From: Chryseobacterium indologenes
GTDB lineage: Bacteria; Bacteroidota; Bacteroidia; Flavobacteriales; Weeksellaceae
NCBI GenBank assembly: GCA_002439165.1
Contig: DJTE01000011.1
Location: 1 to 49,622 of the forward strand
Length of the DNA: 49,622 nucleotides
Direction of reading: 5' to 3'
Numbering within the stretch: the first letter of the stretch is position 1; each line of letters opens with the position of its first letter. Under the pieces are notes generated by a model, which was not told the origin of the DNA, did no database searches, and was given only the letters and a program-made list of their open reading frames with translations. Below are positions 33,792 to 42,155 of this stretch, piece by piece. Position numbers and translations under genes: made by a program.

Positions 33792-35657
33792 ATGAAAAAA
33801 ACTTTCCTTTATGGATTAATGCTGGTATCTTTTTCTTTATCTGCACAGCAGGTCAAATTATGCGGTTTGGATGAGGCTCAGGCTCCATTTGAAAAACAGA
33901 ATAAAGAAATAGATAACATGATTTACGGTATCCGTAATAAGATCCTGGCATCAAATAAGAATGGTTCGGCAGGTAACGGAGCCGCTTTTAAAACGCTGAA
34001 CGGAGTTTACGAAATTCCGGTTGTTGTACACGTTATTGTGCCTTCAAACGCTGCTATCGGCACATCATATAATAAAACAGACGCAGAAATCCAGGCATGG
34101 CTGGATCACTGTAATCAGATGTATGCAGGAACTTATCAGTGGGCAGACGGGATTCCGGATGATTTTGGAACAGCGGCAACGATGCCTATAAAGCTGGTAC
34201 TGGCTAAAAGAGATCCCAACTGCAATCCTACCACAGGTATTGTAAGATACAACGGAGGAACGCTTGCCGGTTATGATACCTATGGCGTAAAACGTCAGGG
34301 TAATAACGGAGTTACAACAGCACAGGTAAAAACAATTGCACCACACTGGCCGGAAGCATCTTACTTTAACATTTATATCATGAATAAAGTAGATGGAGGT
34401 GGAGGCTACGGAATTATGGGCTGGGCCGGCTTACCTGCCAACCCCGATTCCGGATATGAATCATTTATGAAATCTTTTGTAGTAACCCTGGAGGATGATG
34501 TAACGCTTGCCCATGAATTCGGGCACAGTATGGGACTTCTTCATACTTTTGGAAATGCGAATTCAAATCCGCCTGCGGGAACATCTTCCACCACTTATTG
34601 CCCGGCAGAGACCAACAACAACTGTAATCAGGATGATGACGGAGTATGCGATACGGAAAGATCCCGAAGTCTTCTCAATGACTTTCAGGTGCCAACCAAC
34701 AATGATATGAATTATTGCACGGGAGCCAATTATCAGGGAGTTCAGTATAATATGATGAACTATACCAATCCCCCTGCATTTAAATTTACCAATGGCCAGC
34801 ACGACAGAGCGGCAACCTATTTCTTTTTAATGAGAGGATCCTTGAGTACTTCTCTTGGAGCAACTGCTCCTGCGCCTACGGCAAATATAGGAACACCTGT
34901 TGCAGCCTGTTCACCTACGGGAGTAACCACTCTGGCAAACTATTTTGTAGGGCCTACACTGGTGAAATTAGGAAACATCAATAATGCGACTACGGGAATC
35001 TGGCAGAATAATACCAGTTTTTATGAAGATTATACCGGCTCAGGCTGTCTGAAAGCAACAACAACCCAGCTTTTAATCAACCAGTCACACAATCTTCAGG
35101 TGAATGTTTCCGGGAGTGACAATGATGTAAGAGCCTGGATCGATTTTAACAACAACGGAACTTTTGAAGCCAATGAACTGATCGCTTCAGGAGACAATAT
35201 CGTTGCCGATCCTACCACATCAATAGGTACTTTCAATGCTGCATTTACAGCTCCTGCATCTACAATACTTGATACACCATTAAGAATGAGGGTGATTGTG
35301 GATGATGAAAATACAAACATTACCCCTTGCGGCCAGCTGAAATACGGGCAGGCGGAAGATTATACCGTGAAGTTTGTAACCACTCTGGGAACCGCTGAAG
35401 TAAAAGCAGATAATGATGACCTGACGATTTATCCTAATCCGGTGGCTACGGGAGATAAAGTATTTATTAAAGCTAAAAACGGAAAGAATCTGAAAGTTTC
35501 AATTTCTGATATGTCCGGAAGACTTGTGGCTAATCCGTCGGTAGCGGAAGAAAGAAACGGAATTTACAGGATCGATCAGCAGCTTGAAAAAGGAGTTTAC
35601 ATGATACAGATATCCAATGGAAAAGAAAGTAAAACTTCCAAACTGATCATTAAATAA
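33792..35657 (+). CDS. Secreted M43 (pappalysin-type) metalloprotease with GEVED and T9SS domains
   Basis: From the ATG at 33792 the product is 621 aa; an upstream TTG at 33777 is rejected. A signal peptide ends near SLSAQ. The zinc motif HEFGHSMGLLH (residues 241-251) and a Met-turn region (YNMMNYT near 317) fit the M43 metzincins. Then comes a GEVED-type beta domain (about 435-540; AWIDFNNNGTFEANELI, ending KYGQAEDY), and a type A T9SS sorting domain in the last about 75 residues (LTIYPNPVATGD, GVYMIQISNGKESKTSKLIIK). It is exported by Sec and T9SS and probably digests external protein; two Cys near the start of the mature part may pair. Confidence 0.92.
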   Translation: MKKTFLYGLMLVSFSLSAQQVKLCGLDEAQAPFEKQNKEIDNMIYGIRNKILASNKNGSAGNGAAFKTLNGVYEIPVVVHVIVPSNAAIGTSYNKTDAEIQAWLDHCNQMYAGTYQWADGIPDDFGTAATMPIKLVLAKRDPNCNPTTGIVRYNGGTLAGYDTYGVKRQGNNGVTTAQVKTIAPHWPEASYFNIYIMNKVDGGGGYGIMGWAGLPANPDSGYESFMKSFVVTLEDDVTLAHEFGHSMGLLHTFGNANSNPPAGTSSTTYCPAETNNNCNQDDDGVCDTERSRSLLNDFQVPTNNDMNYCTGANYQGVQYNMMNYTNPPAFKFTNGQHDRAATYFFLMRGSLSTSLGATAPAPTANIGTPVAACSPTGVTTLANYFVGPTLVKLGNINNATTGIWQNNTSFYEDYTGSGCLKATTTQLLINQSHNLQVNVSGSDNDVRAWIDFNNNGTFEANELIASGDNIVADPTTSIGTFNAAFTAPASTILDTPLRMRVIVDDENTNITPCGQLKYGQAEDYTVKFVTTLGTAEVKADNDDLTIYPNPVATGDKVFIKAKNGKNLKVSISDMSGRLVANPSVAEERNGIYRIDQQLEKGVYMIQISNGKESKTSKLIIK

Positions 35658-35678
35658 TTTTTCTCAATATATTCTGAT

Positions 35679-35709
35679 ATGCCTCCCGAATAAAGTGGAG
35701 GCATTTTTT
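35679..35709 (+). terminator. Terminator after the M43 protease gene
   Basis: atgcctcc pairs exactly with ggaggcat around a 10-base loop, followed by a T tract. Confidence 0.88.
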
Positions 35710-35725
35710 ATGGTTATACTTTCGC

Positions 35726-35920
35726 TTACTTTTTAGAATATCTGAATCTGGGTTTTATCACTGTATTCAGAAACTTTCCCTTAGATTTTGCCGATTTAAA
35801 TTTATCATAAATAGAAAACGGAACTTTAAAATAATCATATACAGCACCCGACTGATATACAATTCTCAATATTTCAGTTTCCGGAAAATAAATAAAGCTA
35901 TTCACAACGCTTGATGGCAT
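35726..35920 (-). CDS. KTSC-domain protein
   Basis: The 64-aa protein matches the KTSC domain over nearly its whole length: a serine-containing start (MPSSVVNSFIYFPETEILRI), the strand VYQSGAVYDYFKVP, and a helix with SAKSKGKFLNTVIKPRF. KTSC is a small domain found alone or next to lysyl-tRNA synthetase-type or nucleic-acid-binding domains; its job as a stand-alone protein is unknown. It is cytoplasmic, convergent with the M43 protease gene and 98 bp downstream of the T9SS cargo gene. Confidence 0.75.
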   Translation of the reverse strand: MPSSVVNSFIYFPETEILRIVYQSGAVYDYFKVPFSIYDKFKSAKSKGKFLNTVIKPRFRYSKK

Positions 35921-35962
35921 GATATACTTCCATCAAAAAATATTCCTTTTTAAATAACAGAA

Positions 35963-35989
35963 ACAGCCCTCAGGAAATCTGAAGGCTGT
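35963..35989 (-). terminator. Terminator-like hairpin after the T9SS cargo gene
   Basis: On the minus strand acagcc...ggctgt flank an inner cag/ctg pairing, followed by a T-rich tail (tttctgttattt). It sits about 30 bp after the stop of the gene ending at 36019. Confidence 0.6.
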
Positions 35990-36018
35990 ATTGATAATCA
36001 TTAATATTATAAAATACC

Positions 36019-36705
36019 TTACTTTTTAACGAACTTAAATTCAAGTTTTTCGAAATTTTTAGTGGTCACCACTAAAATATATGTTCCTGCAGACAGTTGA
36101 GAAACATTGATTTTTTCGGCAAAATCTTCCGAGTTTACAAGCCTTCCGTCTATATTATAGATTTGTATGGCTTTGCCATCGTTAATTCCGGAAATAGAAA
36201 TCACATCTGAAGCAGGATTGGGGAAAATCCGGATTTTCGCGGCTGTCATTTCAGAAGTTCCCAGTGTGGTACTGTGCACATCACCCGTCATTGTGGAATT
36301 GGTTCCGTTGAGGTTTCCTCCGCACTGTCCGCTGGTAATGGCTGTATTTTCAACCCATGATCCGAATGTGTTGCTCGGCGGTCTCGGGCTGGTACTATTT
36401 CCGGTAGAATTATAGTAGATGAGGTTAGGCGTTGCAAAATCTCCGTCACCGTCATCCGCAAGAAATTCCCATCTTGATAAGGAGTTGTTCCATTGGATTT
36501 TAAATTCGCAGGATCCCAGTCCTCCACAGGGTTGTCCGTCTACCGGCGTTGTGATATAGATATTCTTGTTCTGGGCATCAACTCCGGTTTTCGTGAATAC
36601 AAAATTCTGATTGTCAAACAAATTATGACAGCCATTGAAAGTAATAGTCTGTGCAGAGACTAAACTTCCCAGAGCCAGGGCTAATAAGTACAAATTTTTC
36701 ATCAT
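36019..36705 (-). CDS. Small T9SS cargo protein
   Basis: The 228-aa protein has a signal peptide (ending SLVSAQ), a central beta domain (about 20-140) with Cys residues in GQPCGGLGSCEF and SGQCGG and an acidic DDGDGDFATP, and a type A T9SS sorting domain in the last about 75 residues (RIFPNPASDVISI, LSAGTYILVVTTKNFEKLEFKFVKK). It is thus secreted and likely fixed to the cell surface. The middle has no recognised function. The gene starts 3 bp after the stop of the tail-collar-domain gene, so the two are cotranscribed. Confidence 0.82.
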   Translation of the reverse strand: MMKNLYLLALALGSLVSAQTITFNGCHNLFDNQNFVFTKTGVDAQNKNIYITTPVDGQPCGGLGSCEFKIQWNNSLSRWEFLADDGDGDFATPNLIYYNSTGNSTSPRPPSNTFGSWVENTAITSGQCGGNLNGTNSTMTGDVHSTTLGTSEMTAAKIRIFPNPASDVISISGINDGKAIQIYNIDGRLVNSEDFAEKINVSQLSAGTYILVVTTKNFEKLEFKFVKK

Positions 36706-36708
36706 TTA

Positions 36709-37296
36709 TTAATTAAAAGATGGATAAATTCCCTGTAATGCAATAAGGCATCTTATGGCAACGAAAGGCGACCGGTTTTCATGAGGAAGGTTTCCTCCCG
36801 TTGGGTTTACCATAGTGGCTTTCATGGTAGTGTTGGCATTGGCGCTGGAGTATTCCTTATCCAGAATTTTAGTGTCCGCCGGAAGATTGCCTGCAGGAGT
36901 GTTCTCATTGCCCTCTGAAGTCACTGCATTGATGGTGTGTGAGTGAGCAGGCATCTGAGAAGATAGTAACGTTACGGATTCTGCACCTCCGCTTTGCCCT
37001 ACAACATAATTACTAAGTCCTGGCCCCTGGCCCTGACCAATCATAGATCTTCCCCTCATATCAGGAAGAGCAAAAGTAGTAACCCCATCACCTCCGAAAG
37101 TAGTTCCTATCAGAGAGAATAATGCTACATTCTGGCTTATGGACATCAGTTGGCCGTTGCATTCAGCCCATCCATTCGGAACCCTGTTGTAAGGAACGAA
37201 GATAATTTGTCCTACATAAGGTTCAATCTGTGCTTTTAAAGTAGAGGTAAATGTACTGCAGATCAGCAGTGTACATGCAATAATAAAGTTTTTCAT
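36709..37296 (-). CDS. Secreted phage tail-collar-domain protein
   Basis: The 195-aa protein has a signal peptide (ending TLKAQ) and then a complete tail-collar fold: VGQIIFVPYNRVPNGWAECNGQLMSI near residue 28, FSLIGTTFGGDGVTTFALPDMRGR near 60, SQMPAHSHTINA near 112, and a C-terminal FVAIRCLIALQGIYPS. The same family is known as microcystin-dependent or tail-fibre proteins. No other phage gene is near and it carries an export signal, so I infer a domesticated, exported form. It lies 3 bp upstream of the T9SS cargo gene. Confidence 0.85.
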   Translation of the reverse strand: MKNFIIACTLLICSTFTSTLKAQIEPYVGQIIFVPYNRVPNGWAECNGQLMSISQNVALFSLIGTTFGGDGVTTFALPDMRGRSMIGQGQGPGLSNYVVGQSGGAESVTLLSSQMPAHSHTINAVTSEGNENTPAGNLPADTKILDKEYSSANANTTMKATMVNPTGGNLPHENRSPFVAIRCLIALQGIYPSFN

Positions 37297-37353
37297 GACA
37301 AACAGTTTAGTGATGGTAAAATTATAAAATATTCTATTATAAATTAATTATAT

Positions 37354-37384
37354 AGAAAAAACCTTTTAGAATTAACTAAAAGGT
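37354..37384 (-). terminator. Terminator after the AAA/M41 protease gene
   Basis: A perfect 9-bp stem accttttag / ctaaaaggt with a 6-base loop; on the minus strand it is followed by six T. It lies 40 bp after the stop at 37424. Confidence 0.88.
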
Positions 37385-37423
37385 AATATTTTATTAATGT
37401 ATATCTATTAAAGTGTAGTTTTT

Positions 37424-39289
37424 TTATAAAGAATCAAGCATGTCATTATAGTTGGTAATGTGAAGATAACCTTCTTCTCTTATGCTGACATCCAGATGGT
37501 GTTTTTTTGCTGTTTCATAAATTTCTTTCGGCAGCATACTTCCTTTTTTGCTGAGTTCTCTGCTCATGTCTTTCAGAAGATCAATATGAAGAAGCAGATC
37601 TTCCCTTGTTTTTTGTACAAGTTCCTGCATGAGTTTTTCAATCTTTGCGTCAGTGAGATTTTGCTGCATACGGTGCGGATAGTCTTCAAGGCAGTACGAG
37701 GCCTGATATTCCTCATCAAACCCATATCTGCGGATATAATCTGCGGCGAGTGCCGTGGCCTGTTCCCGGTCGTGGCTTCTGCCTATACTGGCATTGTTCT
37801 CTCCGAAGATAATTTCTTCGGCAATACCTCCGGCCAGATAGATTTTGATCCTGTTCAGGATACTTTCTTTGGTATCATGAATCTGGTGCGGGAAAGTAAA
37901 TCCGGCGGCATAGCTGCTGGCTACTTTGCTTTTGAGCTGTAACGGAGCAAACCCGGTATGTAAAATATATGAAACAGCGTGCCCGCATTCATGAACACTG
38001 ATATTGGCTACCGTATCAGGCTGGTTGGCCTGGCGTATCTTGTCAATTCTTCCCGTGTACGGGATCTCAATTTTTCTGTTTCCTATTTTTCCGGTAATGA
38101 CTTTCTGCTCCTCCAGATAATCAATTTCTATGGTTTTGTCATCATGAATAACCGCTTCAAAAAGAAACTTACTGAGGTTGGTATCCAGAATATCCACCAC
38201 ACTGCTGAAAACAGGACGTACTCCCTGTACAGGAAATACACCGTTTCGGTAGATCAGGGCATTGATGTTTTTATTGATTTTTAAGCTGACACCAAATTTT
38301 GATTTTGTTTTTTGTTTAAGATTACTGATCTCTCTCTGAATCAGTTTCTGGAAATCCTCTGTTCTTAAAGAAAAATAAATCAGATGAATATTTCCGAATC
38401 TGGCTACCTGCTCAGGACGAAATTTTCTGGACAATGCATTTTTGATATCCACCATCGTTATCTTCCGGGTAAACGCATGGAAGATATTGGCATCCACATC
38501 AGCCTCACTGGTTTCGCGGGACATCTGAAACGCTTCATCCAGGTTTCCGCTGATGATGATCAGCATCTTACTGTAATCTACCGGTTCGTAGATCTTTTTC
38601 TCTTTCTGCTTTTTCAGGATCAGTTTGATCATATCTTCCTCTTTCATGTCGATAATGCTCATCACATCATCCTCCATGCTGAGGTATTTCTTGAGTTCTT
38701 TGGCATCCCACAGGTTCAGGTACGGATTTTCATCCACTTCTGTTTCCCCGCTCTGCTTTCTTCTTTCATTTTCTTTTTTACGGATCAGATAAGAAAACAG
38801 ATAATGTTCCAGGTCGTCACGTTCCCGTTTACTTAAACGTCCGTCGCTCAGAAGTTCCCAGAAATCTGTGAAACGGGTTTGGGAAACAGGGCTTCCGTCA
38901 GCTTCAATGGTATTAAAACGCTGAATTTCATCAAAGAGTACAATACTCGGCTTTTCATCACTGAGACGGTTGCTCTGAAAGATATCAGAGACACTCTTGC
39001 TCCACGAAGTTTCATCATTATTGCTGAGTTCTATTTCTACAAAACGGTTCTGAAATCCCAGAAAGCTTACGGTTTTCCTTACCAGGTCTGTTTTTCCAAC
39101 CCCTGTCATTCCCCATAAATTGATAATTACAGGGCGCGTCAGGATTTCCGGCATCAGGTACCAGATCTGGATGTATTCCATTAAATCATCAATAATTTTA
39201 TCTATTCCGATGAACTCCTTTTTCAGGAATGTTTTGCAGTCGTCCAGTTTTTTCTTTTTCTTCTGAATCTCTTCTTTATCAATAATCAT
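37424..39289 (-). CDS. Soluble AAA+ protease: ClpB-type ATPase with FtsH-type (M41) peptidase
   Basis: The 621-aa product has no transmembrane segment. The AAA+ part (about 20-400) has Walker A GMTGVGKT (60-67) and Walker B IVLFDEIQ (116-122), a charged insertion (about 150-235), an IIISGNLDE sensor-1 strand near 245, and RKFRPEQVARFG (288-299) and GVRP near 357, which parallel the FRPEFLNRID and GARP segments of ClpB/ClpX-type motors, not the FtsH AAA. The peptidase part (about 420-600) has zinc motif HECGH (433-437) and GGIAEEIIFGENNASIGRSHD with the third ligand Asp507. This pairing of motor and protease is unusual. It follows a DUF4407 membrane protein gene by 14 bp. The substrate is unknown. 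Confidence 0.8.
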   Translation of the reverse strand: MIIDKEEIQKKKKKLDDCKTFLKKEFIGIDKIIDDLMEYIQIWYLMPEILTRPVIINLWGMTGVGKTDLVRKTVSFLGFQNRFVEIELSNNDETSWSKSVSDIFQSNRLSDEKPSIVLFDEIQRFNTIEADGSPVSQTRFTDFWELLSDGRLSKRERDDLEHYLFSYLIRKKENERRKQSGETEVDENPYLNLWDAKELKKYLSMEDDVMSIIDMKEEDMIKLILKKQKEKKIYEPVDYSKMLIIISGNLDEAFQMSRETSEADVDANIFHAFTRKITMVDIKNALSRKFRPEQVARFGNIHLIYFSLRTEDFQKLIQREISNLKQKTKSKFGVSLKINKNINALIYRNGVFPVQGVRPVFSSVVDILDTNLSKFLFEAVIHDDKTIEIDYLEEQKVITGKIGNRKIEIPYTGRIDKIRQANQPDTVANISVHECGHAVSYILHTGFAPLQLKSKVASSYAAGFTFPHQIHDTKESILNRIKIYLAGGIAEEIIFGENNASIGRSHDREQATALAADYIRRYGFDEEYQASYCLEDYPHRMQQNLTDAKIEKLMQELVQKTREDLLLHIDLLKDMSRELSKKGSMLPKEIYETAKKHHLDVSIREEGYLHITNYNDMLDSL

Positions 39290-39303
39290 GGAGGAAAAAT
39301 ACG

Positions 39304-40374
39304 CTATTTTTTTAAATTATCTTTAAAATCATCAATACGGAAATCGGTGAGTGCATTACCCTTTTCGATTTTTTCTTTGGCATACAGCCTGAAATCATTT
39401 TCTGTTTTTTCCAGAAGATGGTCATAAGGTCCTACATGGGAGATGAGCTTTACCAGAACCGGAGAAATCTCAAGACAGATAAAGAGTCCCATGATAAATG
39501 CTGCGGCCAGCCCGATAATGGCAGAATTTTTCCCCAGCTCATCCAGCGCCTGCAGTCTGGCAGCAAACCCGTTGAATTTGTCCTCAAAGGTTTCCGTAGA
39601 TTTTCTTTCCGTTTCCAGATTGGTGTATACCTTTGAAATTTCCTTATCCAGATATTCCAGTCTTGGAGCCGTTTGCTTCCGGAAGTTTTCAAGATCCTGT
39701 CTTCGCTGTTCTTTCAGCTCCTGTTTACGTTTGGCATTGGGGCCGTAACCTTCTTTTCCACTGGTTAATCCGGACTGTTTTCCCAGGATTTCTTTTTCAA
39801 GTTCCACGGAAGCAGAGTCGTAGGCTATCTGATATTGAGCTGTTTTTTCGGCAATCTGCTTTTTTTCTGTTTCAAAAGGGCCGCTTTGCTGAAGGATTCT
39901 CCCGTTCATTTCGCCCTGAAGCTGTTTCTTATTTCTCTGAATGATAGTGTTCAGCTGTTTGTTGACCTCTTTCTCAAAAATCTTAAGCTCCAGTGGTTTT
40001 GAAATGATAATCCCCAGAAATGTAGCCAGGACCAGACGGGGGATAGCCATTAAAACCTGATTCCACCAGGAACCCGTTTTTTTTATGGAAGAAACAATGT
40101 ACCGGTCCAGATTAAAGATCATCAGTCCCCAGAGGATACCAAATCCTACCGAAGTCCAGATATTATCGAATACGGTATACATCGCATACCCTGCAGAAAG
40201 GGTTGCAAATACAGCAGTAAAAAGAACAATTCCCCCGATCCCTGAAAACTTGTTCCATTCGCTTGGTGTCTTTCTTAAAATATGAATGTTTCCGCCGGAA
40301 CATACCATCAGAAACTTCTGGAACCAGTTAATTTCGTGATTCGCCTGATTTATAGTTTGTTGTTTTGTTTTCAT
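39304..40374 (-). CDS. DUF4407 multi-pass membrane protein
   Basis: From the ATG at 40374 the product is 356 aa; a TTG 18 bp upstream is less likely. The layout is DUF4407: two close N-terminal helices (about 45-95; FSGIGGIVLFTAVFATLSAGYAM and TSVGFGILWGLMIFNLDRYIV), a third (about 108-130; IPRLVLATFLGIIISKPLELKIF), a long coiled-coil central domain (about 130-285, charged, with KKQLQGEMNGRIL), a last helix (about 290-312; SAIIGLAAAFIMGLFICLEISPVL) and a charged tail. The function of DUF4407 is unknown. It precedes the AAA/M41 protease gene by 14 bp and may anchor or regulate it. Confidence 0.82.
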   Translation of the reverse strand: MKTKQQTINQANHEINWFQKFLMVCSGGNIHILRKTPSEWNKFSGIGGIVLFTAVFATLSAGYAMYTVFDNIWTSVGFGILWGLMIFNLDRYIVSSIKKTGSWWNQVLMAIPRLVLATFLGIIISKPLELKIFEKEVNKQLNTIIQRNKKQLQGEMNGRILQQSGPFETEKKQIAEKTAQYQIAYDSASVELEKEILGKQSGLTSGKEGYGPNAKRKQELKEQRRQDLENFRKQTAPRLEYLDKEISKVYTNLETERKSTETFEDKFNGFAARLQALDELGKNSAIIGLAAAFIMGLFICLEISPVLVKLISHVGPYDHLLEKTENDFRLYAKEKIEKGNALTDFRIDDFKDNLKK

Positions 40375-40389
40375 GACTGAAAATTTATA

Positions 40390-40397
40390 CAAATGTA
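40390..40397 (-). promoter_or_regulatory. -7 element before the DUF4407 gene
   Basis: On the minus strand TACATTTG matches TAnnTTTG exactly, 15 bp before the ATG at 40374. The -33 position is not recognisable. The TTG start further upstream would fall in this element, another reason to prefer 40374. Confidence 0.45.
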
Positions 40398-40566
40398 ATA
40401 CTAAAAATCATACCAATGTAAAAGATAGTATTATGTTTTACCAAGTAATTGCGGCTGTTTGTGTAAGTTATTGACTATCAATGCGCTTATTTGGCTTTTT
40501 GAAATTTTATGGCTCCGGACTGATTATCAAATTTTTTTCCTCTGAATAGGAGCCGGATATTGGTAC

Positions 40567-41121
40567 TTACTTCAAGCGGTCCGGATTCTGCTTCAGAAAG
40601 CTTTCCCAGCCGCTGTACGATTTGGTATCCGTTATACTTCCGGAGTTGAAATGATGGCATACCGCAACGGCAAGACCATCGGATGCATCGAGGTATTTGG
40701 TAGGAAATTCTTTTAATTTCAGAAGGTTCTGCAGCATTCCTGCTACCTGTTCTTTACTGGCATTTCCGTTCCCGGTGATCGCCATTTTAATTTTTTTGGG
40801 AGAATATTCAGTGATGGGGATGTTCCGGTAAAGACTTGCGGCCATCGCAACCCCCTGTGCACGGCCGAGTTTCAGCATACTCTGTACATTTTTACCGAAA
40901 AAAGGAGCTTCAAGCGCTACTTCATCGGGATGGTATTCATCAATCAGGGCTAAGGTTTTTTCAAAGATATATTTAAGCTTGGTTTCGTGATTGGGATATT
41001 TTTTAAGGATCAGCTCATGAATCGAAACCAGTTCCATTTTACTTTTTTTAATGGAAATAATACCGAATCCCATCACAGTGGTACCCGGGTCAATGCCTAA
41101 AATTATCTTCTCTGAAATCAT
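40567..41121 (-). CDS. ruvC: Holliday junction endonuclease RuvC
   Basis: The 184-aa enzyme resolves Holliday junctions by paired nicking, acting with RuvAB. The catalytic acidic residues lie in expected places: Asp11 in LGIDPGTT, Glu in VALEAPFFGK near residue 70, and the Asp pair in LDASDGLAVAVCHH near 142-145. The length is typical. A possible -7 element (TATCTTTG on the minus strand, 41127-41134) is only 5 bp from the start. It is 192 bp downstream of nothing in the same operon and upstream of a long gap to the DUF4407 gene, so it appears monocistronic. Confidence 0.95.
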   Translation of the reverse strand: MISEKIILGIDPGTTVMGFGIISIKKSKMELVSIHELILKKYPNHETKLKYIFEKTLALIDEYHPDEVALEAPFFGKNVQSMLKLGRAQGVAMAASLYRNIPITEYSPKKIKMAITGNGNASKEQVAGMLQNLLKLKEFPTKYLDASDGLAVAVCHHFNSGSITDTKSYSGWESFLKQNPDRLK

Positions 41122-41220
41122 TGGTTCAAAGATAAGGTTTTACAGGGGATTTTTTACTTCATCCGGTCTTATTGGTTCAGATAACATGTAAACATATTCT
41201 TAAACCTGCTTCCGTACAAC

Positions 41221-41748
41221 TTACTTTTTACCCAGATTTTTTTCAGCAACCGGGACCCATTTTCCATCAAACCGGAGTAATAGAATTTTGTCAACTAAGA
41301 ATTTAGTTTTGTATTCTTTATTTTCATATATTTCCCATGCCTTCAGGTAATTTTCAAAGGTCAGATTCCTGTATCCTACCGTCATATGCGGGGAGAAAGA
41401 ATATTTGTTAAAGCTGAACTGCCGGGCCACATGCTGATGAAGCATATTTAAATTCTCACTGTATTCCGGTTTTACATATAAAACAGGATTTTCAGGATTA
41501 GGAAAACTTCCGAAACCGTTTAACACGACTTCAAAAGGAGACATATCCGTATCAATCTTCTGAAAAGCTGTATGGATGTCGCTTTCCAGTTCCGTTTCCC
41601 TTGAGAAAGGGGGAAATAAGGTGATGTGAGCATCATTGTTCAGAGCTTTGGAGTTTTCATAGTGAAGAGCAAGATCTGTTTTAAAGACCCTTATCTCATC
41701 AATGATCTCCTGAGGAGGGTAAACAGCGATGAAGTACATTTTTTTCAT
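41221..41748 (-). CDS. 2H phosphoesterase, 2'-5' RNA ligase-like
   Basis: The 175-aa cytoplasmic protein has the two HxT motifs of the 2H phosphoesterase fold: HITLFPPF at residues 41-48 and HMTVGYR at 121-127, about 80 residues apart as usual. Members of the family act on 2',3'-cyclic or 2'-5' phosphodiester RNA ends. The exact substrate is not readable. It lies between ruvC and a divergent PadR-like gene. Confidence 0.88.
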   Translation of the reverse strand: MKKMYFIAVYPPQEIIDEIRVFKTDLALHYENSKALNNDAHITLFPPFSRETELESDIHTAFQKIDTDMSPFEVVLNGFGSFPNPENPVLYVKPEYSENLNMLHQHVARQFSFNKYSFSPHMTVGYRNLTFENYLKAWEIYENKEYKTKFLVDKILLLRFDGKWVPVAEKNLGKK

Positions 41749-41778
41749 ACGGCAAGTTAAATTTTTTTACCTGAAATT

Positions 41779-41809
41779 TTTATACATAAGAAAATTATGC
41801 ATAGATTTG
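41779..41809 (+). promoter_or_regulatory. Promoter of the PadR operon
   Basis: TTTA at 41779-41782 and TAGATTTG at 41802-41809 have a 19-base spacer. The -7 element is perfect and the -33 element has one mismatch. The TTG start codon lies 22 bp downstream. Confidence 0.6.
41782..41802. promoter_or_regulatory. Candidate PadR operator
   Basis: atacataa and ttatgcat form an inverted repeat (7 of 8 positions) around a 5-base centre. It fills the spacer of the promoter, a place from which a bound dimer would block RNA polymerase. Confidence 0.45.
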
Positions 41810-41831
41810 TAAGGTATAAAAACAATTTCCA

Positions 41832-42155
41832 TTGAAAAAGAACAGTCTATATAAAGGAACGCTGCAGAACATTATTCTGAAACTTCTTTCAAAAGAAGTG
41901 AAAATGTACGGCTACCAGATTACCCAGAGAGCGAAAGAGCTTACCCGGGGCGAACTGGAAATGACGGAAGGAGCACTTTATCCCCTGCTTCACAAACTGG
42001 AAAGCGACGGAATTATTACTTCAGAAGTCCTGAAGATCAACGGCAGGGACCGTAAATATTACCTGCTGACGGAAAAAGGGAAAAAACAGCAGGCAGTACA
42101 GGAAGATGAAATGAAAAACTATCTGCTTAACCTTAATACGATCTTTAATATATGA
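41832..42155 (+). CDS. PadR-family transcriptional regulator
   Basis: The 107-aa protein is a PadR winged-helix regulator: LYKGTLQNIILKLLSKEVKMYGYQI at the start, a recognition helix around ELEMTEGALYPLLHKLESDGII, and a C-terminal wing with NGRDRKYYLLTEKGK. No ATG is present in a suitable place, and an in-frame stop lies 13 bp upstream of the TTG at 41832, so TTG is the start. It overlaps the next gene by 4 bp (ATGA). It probably represses its own operon through the palindrome in its promoter (inference). The ligand is unknown. Confidence 0.92.
   Translation: MKKNSLYKGTLQNIILKLLSKEVKMYGYQITQRAKELTRGELEMTEGALYPLLHKLESDGIITSEVLKINGRDRKYYLLTEKGKKQQAVQEDEMKNYLLNLNTIFNI

Noticed and set aside
36709..37296. 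Prophage remnant suggested by the tail-collar domain
   Set aside because: The protein has a signal peptide and the neighbours are a T9SS cargo and a cellular protease; no other phage gene is present.
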